A stretch of 64,000 nt of DNA from Clostridioides difficile (GCA_024919175.1 CP103804.1:2542001-2606000); one strand, 5' to 3'; shown: positions 27,848 through 38,015, counted from the first letter of the stretch. Made by a program: numbers and translations. The notes: generated from the letters alone by a model not told the origin.

Positions 27848-30386
27848 TTATTTTTAAACCATCTATTATACTTAATTTTTCTATTTTGTTTTTAGATAAA
27901 TAACATCCCACCAAACATATCAATATAGTTGCAACTCCAAATTGAAGTATTTCGTCAATAGGTATATAAAACTTCATACTGTTTTCTACTCCTAATATCT
28001 GCTCTTGTCCTATATTTACCATATTTACAAATTTATAGTAATTAAAAATTGAAATGATTGATGCTATTAATGTACTAAGTATTCCATACATAATACTTTC
28101 TTTTAGAATCATACTTTTAATCTTTTTCATACTCATTCCTATCGCTCTTAATGTTGATATTTCACTTATTCTAATCATAATATTTGTTCTTAATATACAA
28201 ATAACATTTATAGAAGATATTACAAGTGTAAGTAAAACGGAAATTAATATGGTATTTTTGTTTTTATTACTTTGTTCCACGAAAAATTTTTTATATTCAT
28301 ATTTACTTTCAGTACCTACAAATGAACTATCTTTTGTTATTACTTTTAACTTATCAATAACCTCTCTATCCTTACCTTCTTCAATTTTTATAGATATTTC
28401 ATTGTAATTAGAATAACCTGTTATATCCTTATAATCTTTTTCATTTAATAAAACTTGTAAGTTTGTATCAAAACCTCCATCTTGATTTACTACATAATCT
28501 TTATCTAATACCCCTACAACTCTTATCTTTTGTTTTTTATATTCTACTTTTCCATTTTTATTTACTGGTATTTTAATGTTTATTAAATCATTTACTTTTA
28601 TCTCTTTTAATATTTGTACATTATTATTTCCTTGTCTTGTTGAATAAAAATTATTAGATATTAATGCACTTGGATATTCATTTTCTGAACTATTTATTAT
28701 GTTATTCCCATCAAATATAAAATTGTCTATATTTTCTAATGTTTTATCCTTATATCCTTTAATAGTCAGATTAATTTCTAAATTATTTTTATCTGTAGGT
28801 AATTCATGATAAGGTATATAATCATCACTTAAATTATTAATATATGTATTATAAAATCCATTTATATTCATACTTGGCTGGACTTCTTTTATCTCTTTTA
28901 TTTTTTCTATTTCATTTATATATTTATCATCATAATATGTAAATCTCTCATCAGTATTATTTATGTCCTTTTTCAAAATAATATCAGTTTTGCCCATAGT
29001 TCCAACTTGTATACTGCTATTACCTATATTATCATTGTTATAGACTGCCATCTTACTGATATATAAAGCTCCTGCTAAACCTATTGAGAGTGCACATACA
29101 ATAGTTCTTGTTTTACTCCTCCATACATTTTTATAAGCCATTTCTCCTGTTATACCAAATATTTTTCTTATTAATTTATAATAAAACTTATTTTTTGTAT
29201 GTATTTTCGAATTATTTGTACTTCTAATAGCTTCTATTGGAGAATTTTTGTCTAGTTTATGTATAATAAGCATAATTGATACTAATACTGATGCTGTAGC
29301 CATTATTAAAGGCTCAAGTATGCTTGTTTTACTTATATAAAGCTCTGTTATATTTCCATATATACATCTTAATCCTATATATGATAATATTGTACCTATT
29401 GCAAATCCTATAATTAATCCACATGCAAGGACTATAATACTCTGTATAAATAACATATATCTTATACTATTCTTGGATAATCCTATAGCTCTTAGCATAC
29501 CTATTTGTTTTGTCATATCTACTAGTATAATATTAAAAATATTATATATAACTAAAGTGGCTGATATTATAGGGATTAACTTATTATTTTTACTAAAACT
29601 AGTATTTTTACTCATTTTATATTCATCTAACACTTCGTTTAAACCTAGATTCATTGTAAAATTGTCATCATTTAACTTATATTTTTCTTTAAGTATATTT
29701 GTTTTTGTCATGTTTGGTACTTTGGCATTAAGCCTTAAAATACCGTTATATCCAACCAAATTTTTAGGTATGATATCGATATTCCTACTATCATAAATAA
29801 AACATTTCACTTTATAGTAGTCATTTTCTGTGTAGTATCCTTCTGGTTTTTGAATAATACCAACTAATTTGAGTTTCTTATTTTCACTAAATAGCTGATG
29901 TTCATCATTTTCATCCATGTAGTCTTTTACTATTTTAAAACTAATAATTTGCCCTATCTTATTTTCTAACCCCATTTCTTTTAATGCTTTTTCTTCTAAT
30001 ACTATTTCATTTTCACTTTGTGGCTCATTTCCTTTTGTGAACTTATAACCATATTGATTTATAAATTCTTTGTCATATGAATTTAAACTTATTGATACAC
30101 CACTCTCATCTACTAAATTACCAAAGTTTTTTATATTGTGAATTTCTTTTACTTTTTTATCTTTTTTAAGCTTCACTGCTATATCATTATCCAAATTAGT
30201 ATATTCAACATGATAATCACTAAAATTCATATAAGCTTCTTTAATGTTAAGTTTACTTTGAGTTTCTGGTATAATATTTAGTGTAAATACTAAAATTATA
30301 GCTAAAGCTATGCTAGTTATAAGAGCTAAACTCCTACCCTTTTGATTCCTTAAGTATATTAATGCTAATTTAAAACTAATTTTCAT
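27840..30386 (-). CDS. FtsX-domain ABC transporter permease
   Basis: This 848-aa permease has the two-halved FtsX design with anchors near residues 18-40 and 430-450, membrane triplets at about 275-385 and 725-840, and FtsX signatures QIGMLRAIGLSKNSI and EISTLRAIGMSMKKIK. The large extracytoplasmic domains suggest binding of an extracellular peptide or lipid. The ATG is preceded by AGGAGG. The AgrC/AgrA-like pair is upstream on the same strand behind a terminator and may control it. Confidence 0.9.
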   Translation of the reverse strand: MKISFKLALIYLRNQKGRSLALITSIALAIILVFTLNIIPETQSKLNIKEAYMNFSDYHVEYTNLDNDIAVKLKKDKKVKEIHNIKNFGNLVDESGVSISLNSYDKEFINQYGYKFTKGNEPQSENEIVLEEKALKEMGLENKIGQIISFKIVKDYMDENDEHQLFSENKKLKLVGIIQKPEGYYTENDYYKVKCFIYDSRNIDIIPKNLVGYNGILRLNAKVPNMTKTNILKEKYKLNDDNFTMNLGLNEVLDEYKMSKNTSFSKNNKLIPIISATLVIYNIFNIILVDMTKQIGMLRAIGLSKNSIRYMLFIQSIIVLACGLIIGFAIGTILSYIGLRCIYGNITELYISKTSILEPLIMATASVLVSIMLIIHKLDKNSPIEAIRSTNNSKIHTKNKFYYKLIRKIFGITGEMAYKNVWRSKTRTIVCALSIGLAGALYISKMAVYNNDNIGNSSIQVGTMGKTDIILKKDINNTDERFTYYDDKYINEIEKIKEIKEVQPSMNINGFYNTYINNLSDDYIPYHELPTDKNNLEINLTIKGYKDKTLENIDNFIFDGNNIINSSENEYPSALISNNFYSTRQGNNNVQILKEIKVNDLINIKIPVNKNGKVEYKKQKIRVVGVLDKDYVVNQDGGFDTNLQVLLNEKDYKDITGYSNYNEISIKIEEGKDREVIDKLKVITKDSSFVGTESKYEYKKFFVEQSNKNKNTILISVLLTLVISSINVICILRTNIMIRISEISTLRAIGMSMKKIKSMILKESIMYGILSTLIASIISIFNYYKFVNMVNIGQEQILGVENSMKFYIPIDEILQFGVATILICLVGCYLSKNKIEKLSIIDGLKINE

Positions 30387-30414
30387 ATTTACCTCCTACT
30401 TGTATATTAAATAT

Positions 30415-30458
30415 AAAAAGAAGGTGACACCTTTTACATTTAAAAGATATCACCTTTA
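30415..30458 (-). terminator. Terminator between sensor kinase and exporter genes
   Basis: On the minus strand AAGGTGA pairs with TCACCTT and CTTTTT follows. It makes the regulator pair and the exporter separate transcripts. Confidence 0.6.
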
Positions 30459-30521
30459 TTTTTTAATCTCAATATTTATGACACAAGTGGTATTTTTATA
30501 GCTATAACTGTCATATTTTTA

Positions 30522-31880
30522 TTAAATAGGTATATATATTGTTGCTATAAACTTTACTTCATCAGATTTGAAATCTAACTCTCCGTTATATTTTTCAACA
30601 GATGATTTTATACTTTGAATACCTATTCCATGAATGTACTTATCTTGTTTGTCAGTTATAAACTTTCCATTCTTAATTACAACATTATTAATTTTACTAT
30701 TTTCACATTTTATAACATAATACTTTTTTATGATAGTTCCTCTTATATTTATATATTTTATTTGGCTATCATCATCTATTTTATTACAAGCTTCTATTGA
30801 ATTATCTAATAAATTTGAAAAAATACTAGTTACATCTACAACATCTATGAAATCACATCTTAAAAAATTTATATCACACATAAAATCTATATTATTATCT
30901 TTACATATTTTACTCTTTTCATTTAATATTATATCTAGTAATATATTTCCTGTATTATAGACATTATCAAAATCTTTCATTTCATTTTTTATATTATCCA
31001 AATACTTATTTACATCTTCATTACTGCTTTGAAGAGCTTCTATACTGGCAATATGATTGTTTATATCATGATAAAGATTTTTTATTTTTCTTTGTGATTC
31101 TTGTTGTGTTAAGTAATACTTATGTTGCATGTCTAGTTTTTCATTTATAACTTTGATTTTTGCATCTTCTTTAGTTGATTTTATCGAATTTATAAGAGTT
31201 CCAATAAAAACTATATTTATTACAACTATAATATATGGAAATACAAAATCAGCAAAATTAACAAATGGCATAAAAGTTATATTATAATTTATTTTATTAT
31301 CTGATATTATTGAATAAAAATCATAAATACTATCTGTTGCTTTATTTAAGAACAAAATTATAAAAACATTTATAGCTATTGTTAGCATTATATAAATGTA
31401 ATACTTTGTATTTATATATAGATTTTTTATTTTGTCAAAATTATATATAAGTATAAAAATAATAAGATTTATTATAACAAACTCAATCATTTCAAACTTT
31501 AATCTAATATTAAATTTAAATTCTTCCATGAAAAATACATATACATATAATAGTATATAATGAATTGTTAGTTCTGATATTTTATATAATAAAGTATATA
31601 TAAAGGAGTAAATAAAAGATGTTTTAAACTTCATCCGATAGGAGCATTTACAAATAAAAGCTAATGATATTACTATACTAACAATATCTACTATAGGTGT
31701 GTATAACCACACTTTAGTTTTTATAATTATTAACAGTAGTATTAAATTTATAATTTTAAAAAATATACTTGATGGATTATATTCATATTTGAATTTTTTC
31801 ATTATAATAAAAAATATTAAGATAAATACTATTGTACTTATACTTTGCCTAATTGTATAAAATAGATATGAATTTATCAT
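30522..31880 (-). CDS. AgrC-like GHKL sensor histidine kinase
   Basis: This 452-aa kinase has six or seven N-terminal membrane segments (to about residue 225), a helical linker with the HPK10-type box NLYHDINNHIASIEAL (phospho-accepting histidine) and a GHKL ATPase domain (SNLLDNSIEAC; GIGIQSIKSSVEKYNG). This is the plan of AgrC peptide-pheromone sensors. No agrB or agrD gene lies beside it, so the signal is not a locally encoded autoinducer. Its start overlaps the response regulator stop by 4 bases. Confidence 0.88.
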   Translation of the reverse strand: MINSYLFYTIRQSISTIVFILIFFIIMKKFKYEYNPSSIFFKIINLILLLIIIKTKVWLYTPIVDIVSIVISLAFICKCSYRMKFKTSFIYSFIYTLLYKISELTIHYILLYVYVFFMEEFKFNIRLKFEMIEFVIINLIIFILIYNFDKIKNLYINTKYYIYIMLTIAINVFIILFLNKATDSIYDFYSIISDNKINYNITFMPFVNFADFVFPYIIVVINIVFIGTLINSIKSTKEDAKIKVINEKLDMQHKYYLTQQESQRKIKNLYHDINNHIASIEALQSSNEDVNKYLDNIKNEMKDFDNVYNTGNILLDIILNEKSKICKDNNIDFMCDINFLRCDFIDVVDVTSIFSNLLDNSIEACNKIDDDSQIKYINIRGTIIKKYYVIKCENSKINNVVIKNGKFITDKQDKYIHGIGIQSIKSSVEKYNGELDFKSDEVKFIATIYIPI

Positions 31881-32587
31881 AGCTTGTTTCCTATTAAGCT
31901 AAAAAATTTATCCTTAGTATTTTTAAATCGGTATCTACTTATTGGCACCTCTTCTTTGTTATCGAGTATTGCTACATATTGCTTTATACTTTCTATATAT
32001 TCTAGATTAACTAAAAAGCTTTTATGACATCTATAAAATTTACTACTATTTATTTCTTTTTCTATGTTATCCATTGTATTCTTTATTTTATACTTTCTAC
32101 TTATTGTATGTATAGTTATATCTTTCTTTTGTATTTCTATATAAGTTATTTTATTTATTGTTATTTTATTTATGACATTTTTTTCGTTTATAGCTAGGCA
32201 CTTATCATTTTCATATTTTTCATTTATACAATTTATAATATGTTTTTCTAAATCCTCATATTTTATAGGTTTTAATATATACCTATACGCTCTTACCTCA
32301 TATCCTTCTTGTATATATTCAACTAATGAAGTAATAAATATTATTTCTGAACTTTTATCTCCCTTTTTTCTAATCTCTCTAGCTAAATCCATTCCATTAA
32401 TTTTTCCCATTTGAATATCAAGTAAAAATATATCTATATCTTTAGGATAATTATTGATTAATTCTTCTGATGAGTTAAATATAATTATTTTATATTCTAT
32501 ATTTAGCTTATAAAATACTTTTTCTATATATCTTTTTATTAAGTTCTGCTGATTTTTTTCATCTTCACAAATAACTAATCTAATCAT
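31877..32587 (-). CDS. LytTR-family response regulator
   Basis: This 236-aa AgrA/VirR-like regulator has a receiver domain (acidic pocket CEDE, phospho-acceptor D57 in LLDIQMGKINGM, switch lysine in YILKPIKYED) and a C-terminal LytTR DNA-binding domain (about 130-236, with FYRCHKSFLVNLEYI). I start at ATG 32587 because TGGAGG lies upstream; the frame is open five codons further. Co-translated with the sensor kinase that follows. Confidence 0.9.
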   Translation of the reverse strand: MIRLVICEDEKNQQNLIKRYIEKVFYKLNIEYKIIIFNSSEELINNYPKDIDIFLLDIQMGKINGMDLAREIRKKGDKSSEIIFITSLVEYIQEGYEVRAYRYILKPIKYEDLEKHIINCINEKYENDKCLAINEKNVINKITINKITYIEIQKKDITIHTISRKYKIKNTMDNIEKEINSSKFYRCHKSFLVNLEYIESIKQYVAILDNKEEVPISRYRFKNTKDKFFSLIGNKL

Positions 32588-32689
32588 ACATATTTCCTCC
32601 ATAATTGAATAAATTTCATCATAATGTAGTATCTTTATTATCTTATTAATGTATTATCCTTTTATATAATGTTCTTGATTATTAGATAT

Positions 32690-33814
32690 TTATTCACAAT
32701 TTTTACATACCCTTGGCTTTCCACTATCAACTATAGTGCCAGTTAATATATTCTTACTATTGGATAATGAATTACATTTATCAGTAGTATGATATACTGA
32801 ACCATTAGGAGTCCAATAAACAACATCAGAACCAGAAAGAATATTTGTATTATTTTCGTGCTTTAAAATATTCTTAGAGTTATTTAAATCCTTATTTTGT
32901 ATATTATTATACATCCACTCCTTACACTCGGTTTTAACACCTTTACCTGTAGATTCGAATATTACATCCTTACAAAAGTCACTCCTATGAATTTCAATAC
33001 CTTTGTTAGTTAACCTTGTAATAGTCTCTTTATGTGGATGACCATATGAATTACCTTTACCAACTAAAATTACTGCATATTCAGGGTTCACTTTATCTAA
33101 AAAAGCTTGAGATGAACTACTGCTAGAACCATGATGAGCTACTTTTAAAAGGTCTACTTCTCCAAGTTTTGATAGTATTTCTTTTTCTGTACCTTCTTCA
33201 GCATCACCTGTAAATAAAGCTTTATCTTTACCATTAGTATATGCAAGTACTAGTGATTGTTCATTAGTAGTATCTCCTCCATTTGTATTCAAAACTTCAA
33301 AATATGAATTTTCAAGATAAAACTTTTTATTTTCAAGAGGTACACTAGGAGATAAATCCTTATTTGCTAAAGCATTTATAAAATCTCTGTAGCTCTTTGT
33401 TTCTGCTGAGCCATTTGATACAAAAACATTTTCTATATTGAAATTTTTTACAACAGAATCAAGTCCCCCTAGATGGTCTGCATGAGAATGAGTAGCTATA
33501 AGATACTTAATATCTTTTACCCCTTGATTATTTAGATAGTCTACCATTAAATTCTCATCATCGTTATCTCCCCCATCTATCAACGTAAAAGTTTTGCCAT
33601 CTTGAATTAATATTGCATCACTATTTCCAGTGTTAATAAAATGAATTTTTACATTTTTATCACTTGATATACTACTAGATAAAGTTTCTTGGTTATTTGA
33701 TTGATTATTTCCACTATCTGTTGCACTACTACAACCAGTTAAATAAATAGATATAGAGATTATCAATAAAAATACTAAAGCTTTAATTTTATGATTTCTT
33801 TTATTTTTTACCAC
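32690..33814 (-). CDS. Metallo-beta-lactamase-fold lipoprotein (ComEC-like)
   Basis: This 374-aa protein has a lipoprotein signal with lipobox LTGC (C28). The MBL domain (about 50-290) shows THSHADHLGGLDSV (metal-binding HxHxDH), LFTGDAEEGTE and KVAHHGSSSSSSQAFLD, like the extracellular hydrolase domain of ComEC. A C-terminal module of about 45 residues (VVYWTPNGSVYHTTDKCNSL to RVCKNCE) has three cysteines and is found on other Clostridial secreted proteins. Probably an extracellular nuclease or phosphodiesterase; substrate unknown. Confidence 0.8.
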   Translation of the reverse strand: MVKNKRNHKIKALVFLLIISISIYLTGCSSATDSGNNQSNNQETLSSSISSDKNVKIHFINTGNSDAILIQDGKTFTLIDGGDNDDENLMVDYLNNQGVKDIKYLIATHSHADHLGGLDSVVKNFNIENVFVSNGSAETKSYRDFINALANKDLSPSVPLENKKFYLENSYFEVLNTNGGDTTNEQSLVLAYTNGKDKALFTGDAEEGTEKEILSKLGEVDLLKVAHHGSSSSSSQAFLDKVNPEYAVILVGKGNSYGHPHKETITRLTNKGIEIHRSDFCKDVIFESTGKGVKTECKEWMYNNIQNKDLNNSKNILKHENNTNILSGSDVVYWTPNGSVYHTTDKCNSLSNSKNILTGTIVDSGKPRVCKNCE

Positions 33815-34265
33815 AACTTACTCCTCCATTTTCATAATACTATATAACATCTACCGACTTATTCTATCATAATTAACCATTTAATATCAATATTTCTCCT
33901 ATATAGTCAATTTATCTTGCCTCAATACTAAAACAATACTATCTTAACTTTTTTTTAATTTTAATAATATAATTTCTTAACTTTTTATATATTTTTAAGT
34001 AATAATATTTAATATAATAGTAATGATAATAAATTTCATCGTAAAGGATTTTTAAGCTTTAATCTATTGGTAAAATATACTATAATATATGTATTAACCA
34101 AGAGAAAATAGCTGAATAAGCTATTCTTAGTAAGATAAAAATATATTTCTAAACTTTAATAACTGTCAGTTTAACTATCATAACCTATATTTGAGAGAGG
34201 AAATTTCCATTTCAAACCTAGCTAAAGAATGAGTTATTGACAGAATTTTTACTCAGGAGATAAAA
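33815..34265. other. Divergent non-coding region
   Basis: About 450 bp between the MBL lipoprotein and the diguanylate cyclase genes. It contains a small hairpin (AATAGCT/AGCTATT, 34107-34125). No gene or known riboswitch was recognised. Confidence 0.4.
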
Positions 34266-35672
34266 ATGGAAAATAGCTCACATTATACACTCATTCTGGC
34301 ATTAGCTGATATACTTACTGGAAAAAAAATAGATACAGAAAAAGTCAATAAATCACTTGAACTTATATGTAATAGTTTTTCGTTTGAATGTGCTCTAATA
34401 TACGAAGGAGACCAATATAATCACTTTAATTTAATTGAGAATTACAGTTTGAGTGACATAAAATTGTGCAATAGTTTTAATGCATATGAAATTGATTCAG
34501 ATTTTCAAAAGCAATTAGCTTATCAAAAGATAATTTATTTAAATAAAAATAATCACCATAAATCATGTGAGATTGATTTTATGAATATTTTTCATGCAGA
34601 ATCTTTGATTGGAATTTCTGTAGTAGATGAGGATTTTAATAATTATGGTTTTATTTTATTTTTAAATACTACACCTAGAAAAGTAGATTTTTCTGATTCT
34701 GAACTTAAGACACTAACTATTGTCCTTTCACTACTTGAAAAGTATTTAGGTGTAAGAATGCATAGAAATAAGGTTTTCTTCACACAGACTGCACTTGAAA
34801 GCATAATAAATAATACAGGCATAGATATTTATGTCATTGATTTTTATACATATGATATTCTATATGTAAACAAGTCAATGGCTGCACCTTATGGTGGTAT
34901 ATCTCAATTTTTAGGTCATAAATGTTGGCAGGTTCTTTTCCCAGGACAGACATCTCATTGTGAATTTTGCCCACAAGAAAATCTTATTGATGAAAATGGC
35001 AATAGTACAGGAGTACATACATGGAATTACCAAAGACCTTTTGATGGAGCATGGTTTAGAGTGTTTAGTACAGCTTTCAGATGGATTGATGGTCGTCTTG
35101 CTCACCTTGTTAGTAGTGCAGATATAACTGATAATAAAAAGAATGAAGAATTAATTGAATATCTGGCAAATTATGATGTATTAACAGGTCTTCCAAACCG
35201 AAGAATGCTTATTGAAGAATGTAAAAATAGAATTGACAATGCTAAAGAAGATGAACAAGGGTATGTAATCTTTTTCGATATTGATGGTTTTAAAATAATT
35301 AATGATAATTATGGACATGATGCTGGTGACGAGTTTCTTATAAAATTAGGAGAATTTTTCTCATCAATTCCGCTTCTTAAAAATTCAGTCTATCGAAATG
35401 GTGGAGATGAATTTGTTGCTGTAATTGGTGGTGACATTACAAAAAATAACATACGTAATTTAGTAAGTTTTATACATGAAAGGTTTAAAAAACCATGGAA
35501 TTTAAAAAATGGTTCTATATATTGTAATACTAGTGTTGGTATAGCTTGCTATCCAGAAGATGGAAATAATGCTGAAGAATTAATCAATAAAGCAGATCAG
35601 GCAATGTATCAAATTAAGAAATCTGGAGGATCAGGAATATGTTTTGGCTACCAGTTAATAAAAAATGATTAA
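34266..35672 (+). CDS. Diguanylate cyclase with PAS domain
   Basis: This 468-aa protein makes c-di-GMP from two GTP. A GAF-like N-terminal region (about 1-165) is followed by a PAS domain (about 175-290) that contains a C-x2-C pair in HCEFCPQEN. The GGDEF domain (about 300-468) has DVLTGLPNRRM, FFDIDGFKIINDNYGH and the intact catalytic YRNGGDEF. The upstream RxxD inhibitory site is absent (LKNS instead), so product feedback may be weak. No EAL domain. CAGGAG precedes the ATG. Confidence 0.93.
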   Translation: MENSSHYTLILALADILTGKKIDTEKVNKSLELICNSFSFECALIYEGDQYNHFNLIENYSLSDIKLCNSFNAYEIDSDFQKQLAYQKIIYLNKNNHHKSCEIDFMNIFHAESLIGISVVDEDFNNYGFILFLNTTPRKVDFSDSELKTLTIVLSLLEKYLGVRMHRNKVFFTQTALESIINNTGIDIYVIDFYTYDILYVNKSMAAPYGGISQFLGHKCWQVLFPGQTSHCEFCPQENLIDENGNSTGVHTWNYQRPFDGAWFRVFSTAFRWIDGRLAHLVSSADITDNKKNEELIEYLANYDVLTGLPNRRMLIEECKNRIDNAKEDEQGYVIFFDIDGFKIINDNYGHDAGDEFLIKLGEFFSSIPLLKNSVYRNGGDEFVAVIGGDITKNNIRNLVSFIHERFKKPWNLKNGSIYCNTSVGIACYPEDGNNAEELINKADQAMYQIKKSGGSGICFGYQLIKND

Positions 35673-35696
35673 AGCTAAATTTTTTCATCAGCATTA

Positions 35697-35733
35697 AAAG
35701 GGTAACAACTAGAATTAGTTGTTACCCTTTTTA
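35697..35733 (+). terminator. Intrinsic terminator after GGDEF gene
   Basis: AAAGGGTAACAACTA pairs exactly with TAGTTGTTACCCTTT, followed by T's. Confidence 0.88.
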
Positions 35734-35817
35734 ATAATTGTAACATGATATGAGTTTTTATGATATTTTTTTACATAATATTTTAACTAACAATTTATGG
35801 TAGAATGACATAAAAAT

Positions 35818-36018
35818 TTGACACCTTATAAGTTTTATATTATATAAAATGAATTATTTTACATCAGTAGTACCCAGTTATGCATTTTAAACGACCATTT
35901 ATGTTTAAAATATTGCAAAATTCTTCCATAAATTATAATATATTAAATATCAACAAAAATAAATAAACTTTTTCCTTAAAGAAGGCTTAAAGCTCACACC
36001 AACTGCCTTCTTTTTTTT
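35818..36018 (+). ncRNA. Candidate small RNA with own promoter and terminator
   Basis: TTGACA (35818-35823), a 17-bp spacer and TATATA (35841-35846) form a near-consensus sigma-A promoter. About 165 bases later AAGAAGGC pairs with GCCTTCTT and nine T's follow. No ORF with a ribosome site lies between. The hairpin may also end the minus-strand MotB-like transcript. Expression is not shown by sequence alone. Confidence 0.5.
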
Positions 36019-36031
36019 TATAATTTTTTAA

Positions 36032-36664
36032 CTATTTATTTTGATTAATATTTATTTCATATTTTAGCTCTACTCTTCTAGATGCATCTCTATTTACACT
36101 ATTGTCTCCATTTTTTACGAGTTCAGCTTTTGACCTACCTATTGCAATAATATGTTTAGTTACTTTATTTTTATATTTATAATTACCTATTTCATCTCCT
36201 ACTATAAATTTAGCAACACTATATGCCCTTCTTTGTGATAAATCTAAGTTATATATATAGCTTCCCACATCGTCTGTATGACCTTCTATAACTATTTTAG
36301 ATATATAGTCGCCATAATCTTTATAAATAGTTTCTATGTACTTTGGAACAAACATTTTTAACATATCTTTAGCCTCTGGTTTCAAGACATCACTATCTAC
36401 ATCAAACATTGTCCTTTCACCAAAAGTTACTTGACCATTAGCTTTATCCACTTTCACAGGTATACCACTTTTTTTAAAGGTGTCTTCAACAGAAGCATTC
36501 ACATTTTTAGCTAAATCTTGTTCAACTGAACCTGAGATACTTTCTGAGCTAAATAAAATAAGAATTACAACCATCAACACGGTGGATAATAAATCTGTAA
36601 ATGTTGGCCAGAAACTACTCTTTTCAAATTCTCTGTTAACAGTTCTTCTATATTTATTATTCAT
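36032..36664 (-). CDS. MotB/ZorB-like OmpA-domain membrane protein
   Basis: This 210-aa protein has one membrane segment (about 16-40) with the conserved proton-site aspartate (FTDLLSTVLMVVILIL) and a C-terminal OmpA-like peptidoglycan-binding domain (VIEGHTDDVGS; LSQRRAYSVAKFI). It is the stator-plug type subunit that pairs with MotA/TolQ/ZorA proteins. Its start overlaps the MotA-like stop by 8 bases, so the two form a unit. No flagellar genes are nearby. Zorya defence ZorB has the same plan, but no zorC, zorD or zorE is present. Confidence 0.75.
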   Translation of the reverse strand: MNNKYRRTVNREFEKSSFWPTFTDLLSTVLMVVILILFSSESISGSVEQDLAKNVNASVEDTFKKSGIPVKVDKANGQVTFGERTMFDVDSDVLKPEAKDMLKMFVPKYIETIYKDYGDYISKIVIEGHTDDVGSYIYNLDLSQRRAYSVAKFIVGDEIGNYKYKNKVTKHIIAIGRSKAELVKNGDNSVNRDASRRVELKYEININQNK

Positions 36665-38015
36665 TTAACTCATCCTCACCTATGGCCTTTATTTCTTTCT
36701 TTTCTATTTCATAAATTTCTTCACTTAAAGGATTAAATATACTATCAATATTACTTTCAAATAAGTCTTCACTATCAAGAGGAACTTCATCTTGCATGAA
36801 AGAGTTATTAAACATAACATCTAGCTTATCTTGAATGTCTAAAGAATTCTCAAACATTATGTCTAGTTTGGCTTGTAGATCATCAGAAAAGTTCTCAATA
36901 ATACTTGAAAGATTTTTAATTGAATCATCTAGAGTATATTTCTCGTCTAAAAGAATTTTTTGATTTTGGGATATTTTATTTTCATGAGTCATTAGTTTAG
37001 TTAATAAATCTTGAGCACTTCTTTCATATAAAGCAAATCCTGCATTTATGTTTCTTATATAATCTTTAATTTTATGTTGACTTTCAGTGGAATTATGTAT
37101 ATTTTTTGATGATTCCTTTATATCAAACAGAATTTCTTTATTTATATTATCTTGATTATCATACTTATCAAATAGTTTTACAAATTTTACATTTAAAATA
37201 TTAAACTGTTTATCCAATTTTCTTACACTCTGGTCAAATGTCTTAATAGAACTTTGAGAACCTTCTAAAAGACTTTTTAAAGCTTCTATTCCACTAATAA
37301 ATTCGTCATTAAAATCATTTAAGTCTTTAGATATTTTATCAAATTTTTCAATAGCTTCTATAGACTTGCTTATTTGTTTTATTGTATTTTTTACTTCCTC
37401 TACTTTTAAATCCATTCTTTCTGATTTAATATGAGTTACCTCAGATGTTAGTAAATTCTCAGATTTTAACATTATTTGTATCAAAACATGTTCACAGTCT
37501 TTTATCTTTGTAAAATAACCTATAATTAGAGAAAATACCACTCCAAATATACTAGTTGTAAATGCAGTTTGCATGCTACTAATAGTCGAAGGAAGTGAAT
37601 TTATAATGTCTTTAGTATCAACACATAGAAGCATTGTAGAAAGCCCAACAAATGTACCTAAAACTCCAAGTAATATACTTATTGAAGACGAATTTTTTAT
37701 GCTCCTAATTTTTTCTAATATCGGTAAGTTATTATATTTTAAATCTGATATAACTTCTTCTACAAATGAAGTTATATTTACATCAGCATAAGGATTTTCT
37801 TTACTATATGTATAGTAATCATTCCTTATTTTGCTATAAAACACACTCGTTTTATAGTCTCGGTTGATTTCTTCTAGTTTGGAGCTTACAAACAAATATA
37901 ACTTATTGTTTTCTATAATTTTAAAAATAGAATACACAGTTATTGCAAGTAAAAATAATATAGTTATTGGATTGGTAAATATTGACTCTATTAAATTAGT
38001 TATTATGTTACTCAA
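36657..38015 (-). CDS. MotA/TolQ/ExbB-like channel protein with long helical tail
   Basis: This 452-aa protein has an N-terminal membrane segment (about 14-32), then the MotA/TolQ core with two segments (SISILLGVLGTFVGLSTML and FTTSIFGVVFSLIIGYF, about 105-165). A long helical, probably coiled-coil cytoplasmic tail (about 200-420) follows. A MotA core with an extended tail is the architecture of ZorA, though ZorA is usually longer. With the overlapping MotB-like gene it should form an ion-driven channel; the cargo process is unknown. Confidence 0.7.
   Translation of the reverse strand: MSNIITNLIESIFTNPITILFLLAITVYSIFKIIENNKLYLFVSSKLEEINRDYKTSVFYSKIRNDYYTYSKENPYADVNITSFVEEVISDLKYNNLPILEKIRSIKNSSSISILLGVLGTFVGLSTMLLCVDTKDIINSLPSTISSMQTAFTTSIFGVVFSLIIGYFTKIKDCEHVLIQIMLKSENLLTSEVTHIKSERMDLKVEEVKNTIKQISKSIEAIEKFDKISKDLNDFNDEFISGIEALKSLLEGSQSSIKTFDQSVRKLDKQFNILNVKFVKLFDKYDNQDNINKEILFDIKESSKNIHNSTESQHKIKDYIRNINAGFALYERSAQDLLTKLMTHENKISQNQKILLDEKYTLDDSIKNLSSIIENFSDDLQAKLDIMFENSLDIQDKLDVMFNNSFMQDEVPLDSEDLFESNIDSIFNPLSEEIYEIEKKEIKAIGEDELNE

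Noticed and set aside
36032..38015. Complete Zorya defence system
   Set aside because: Only the MotA/MotB-like pair is present; neighbours are a GGDEF protein, a candidate sRNA and an ABC importer, with no zorC, zorD or zorE homologue.
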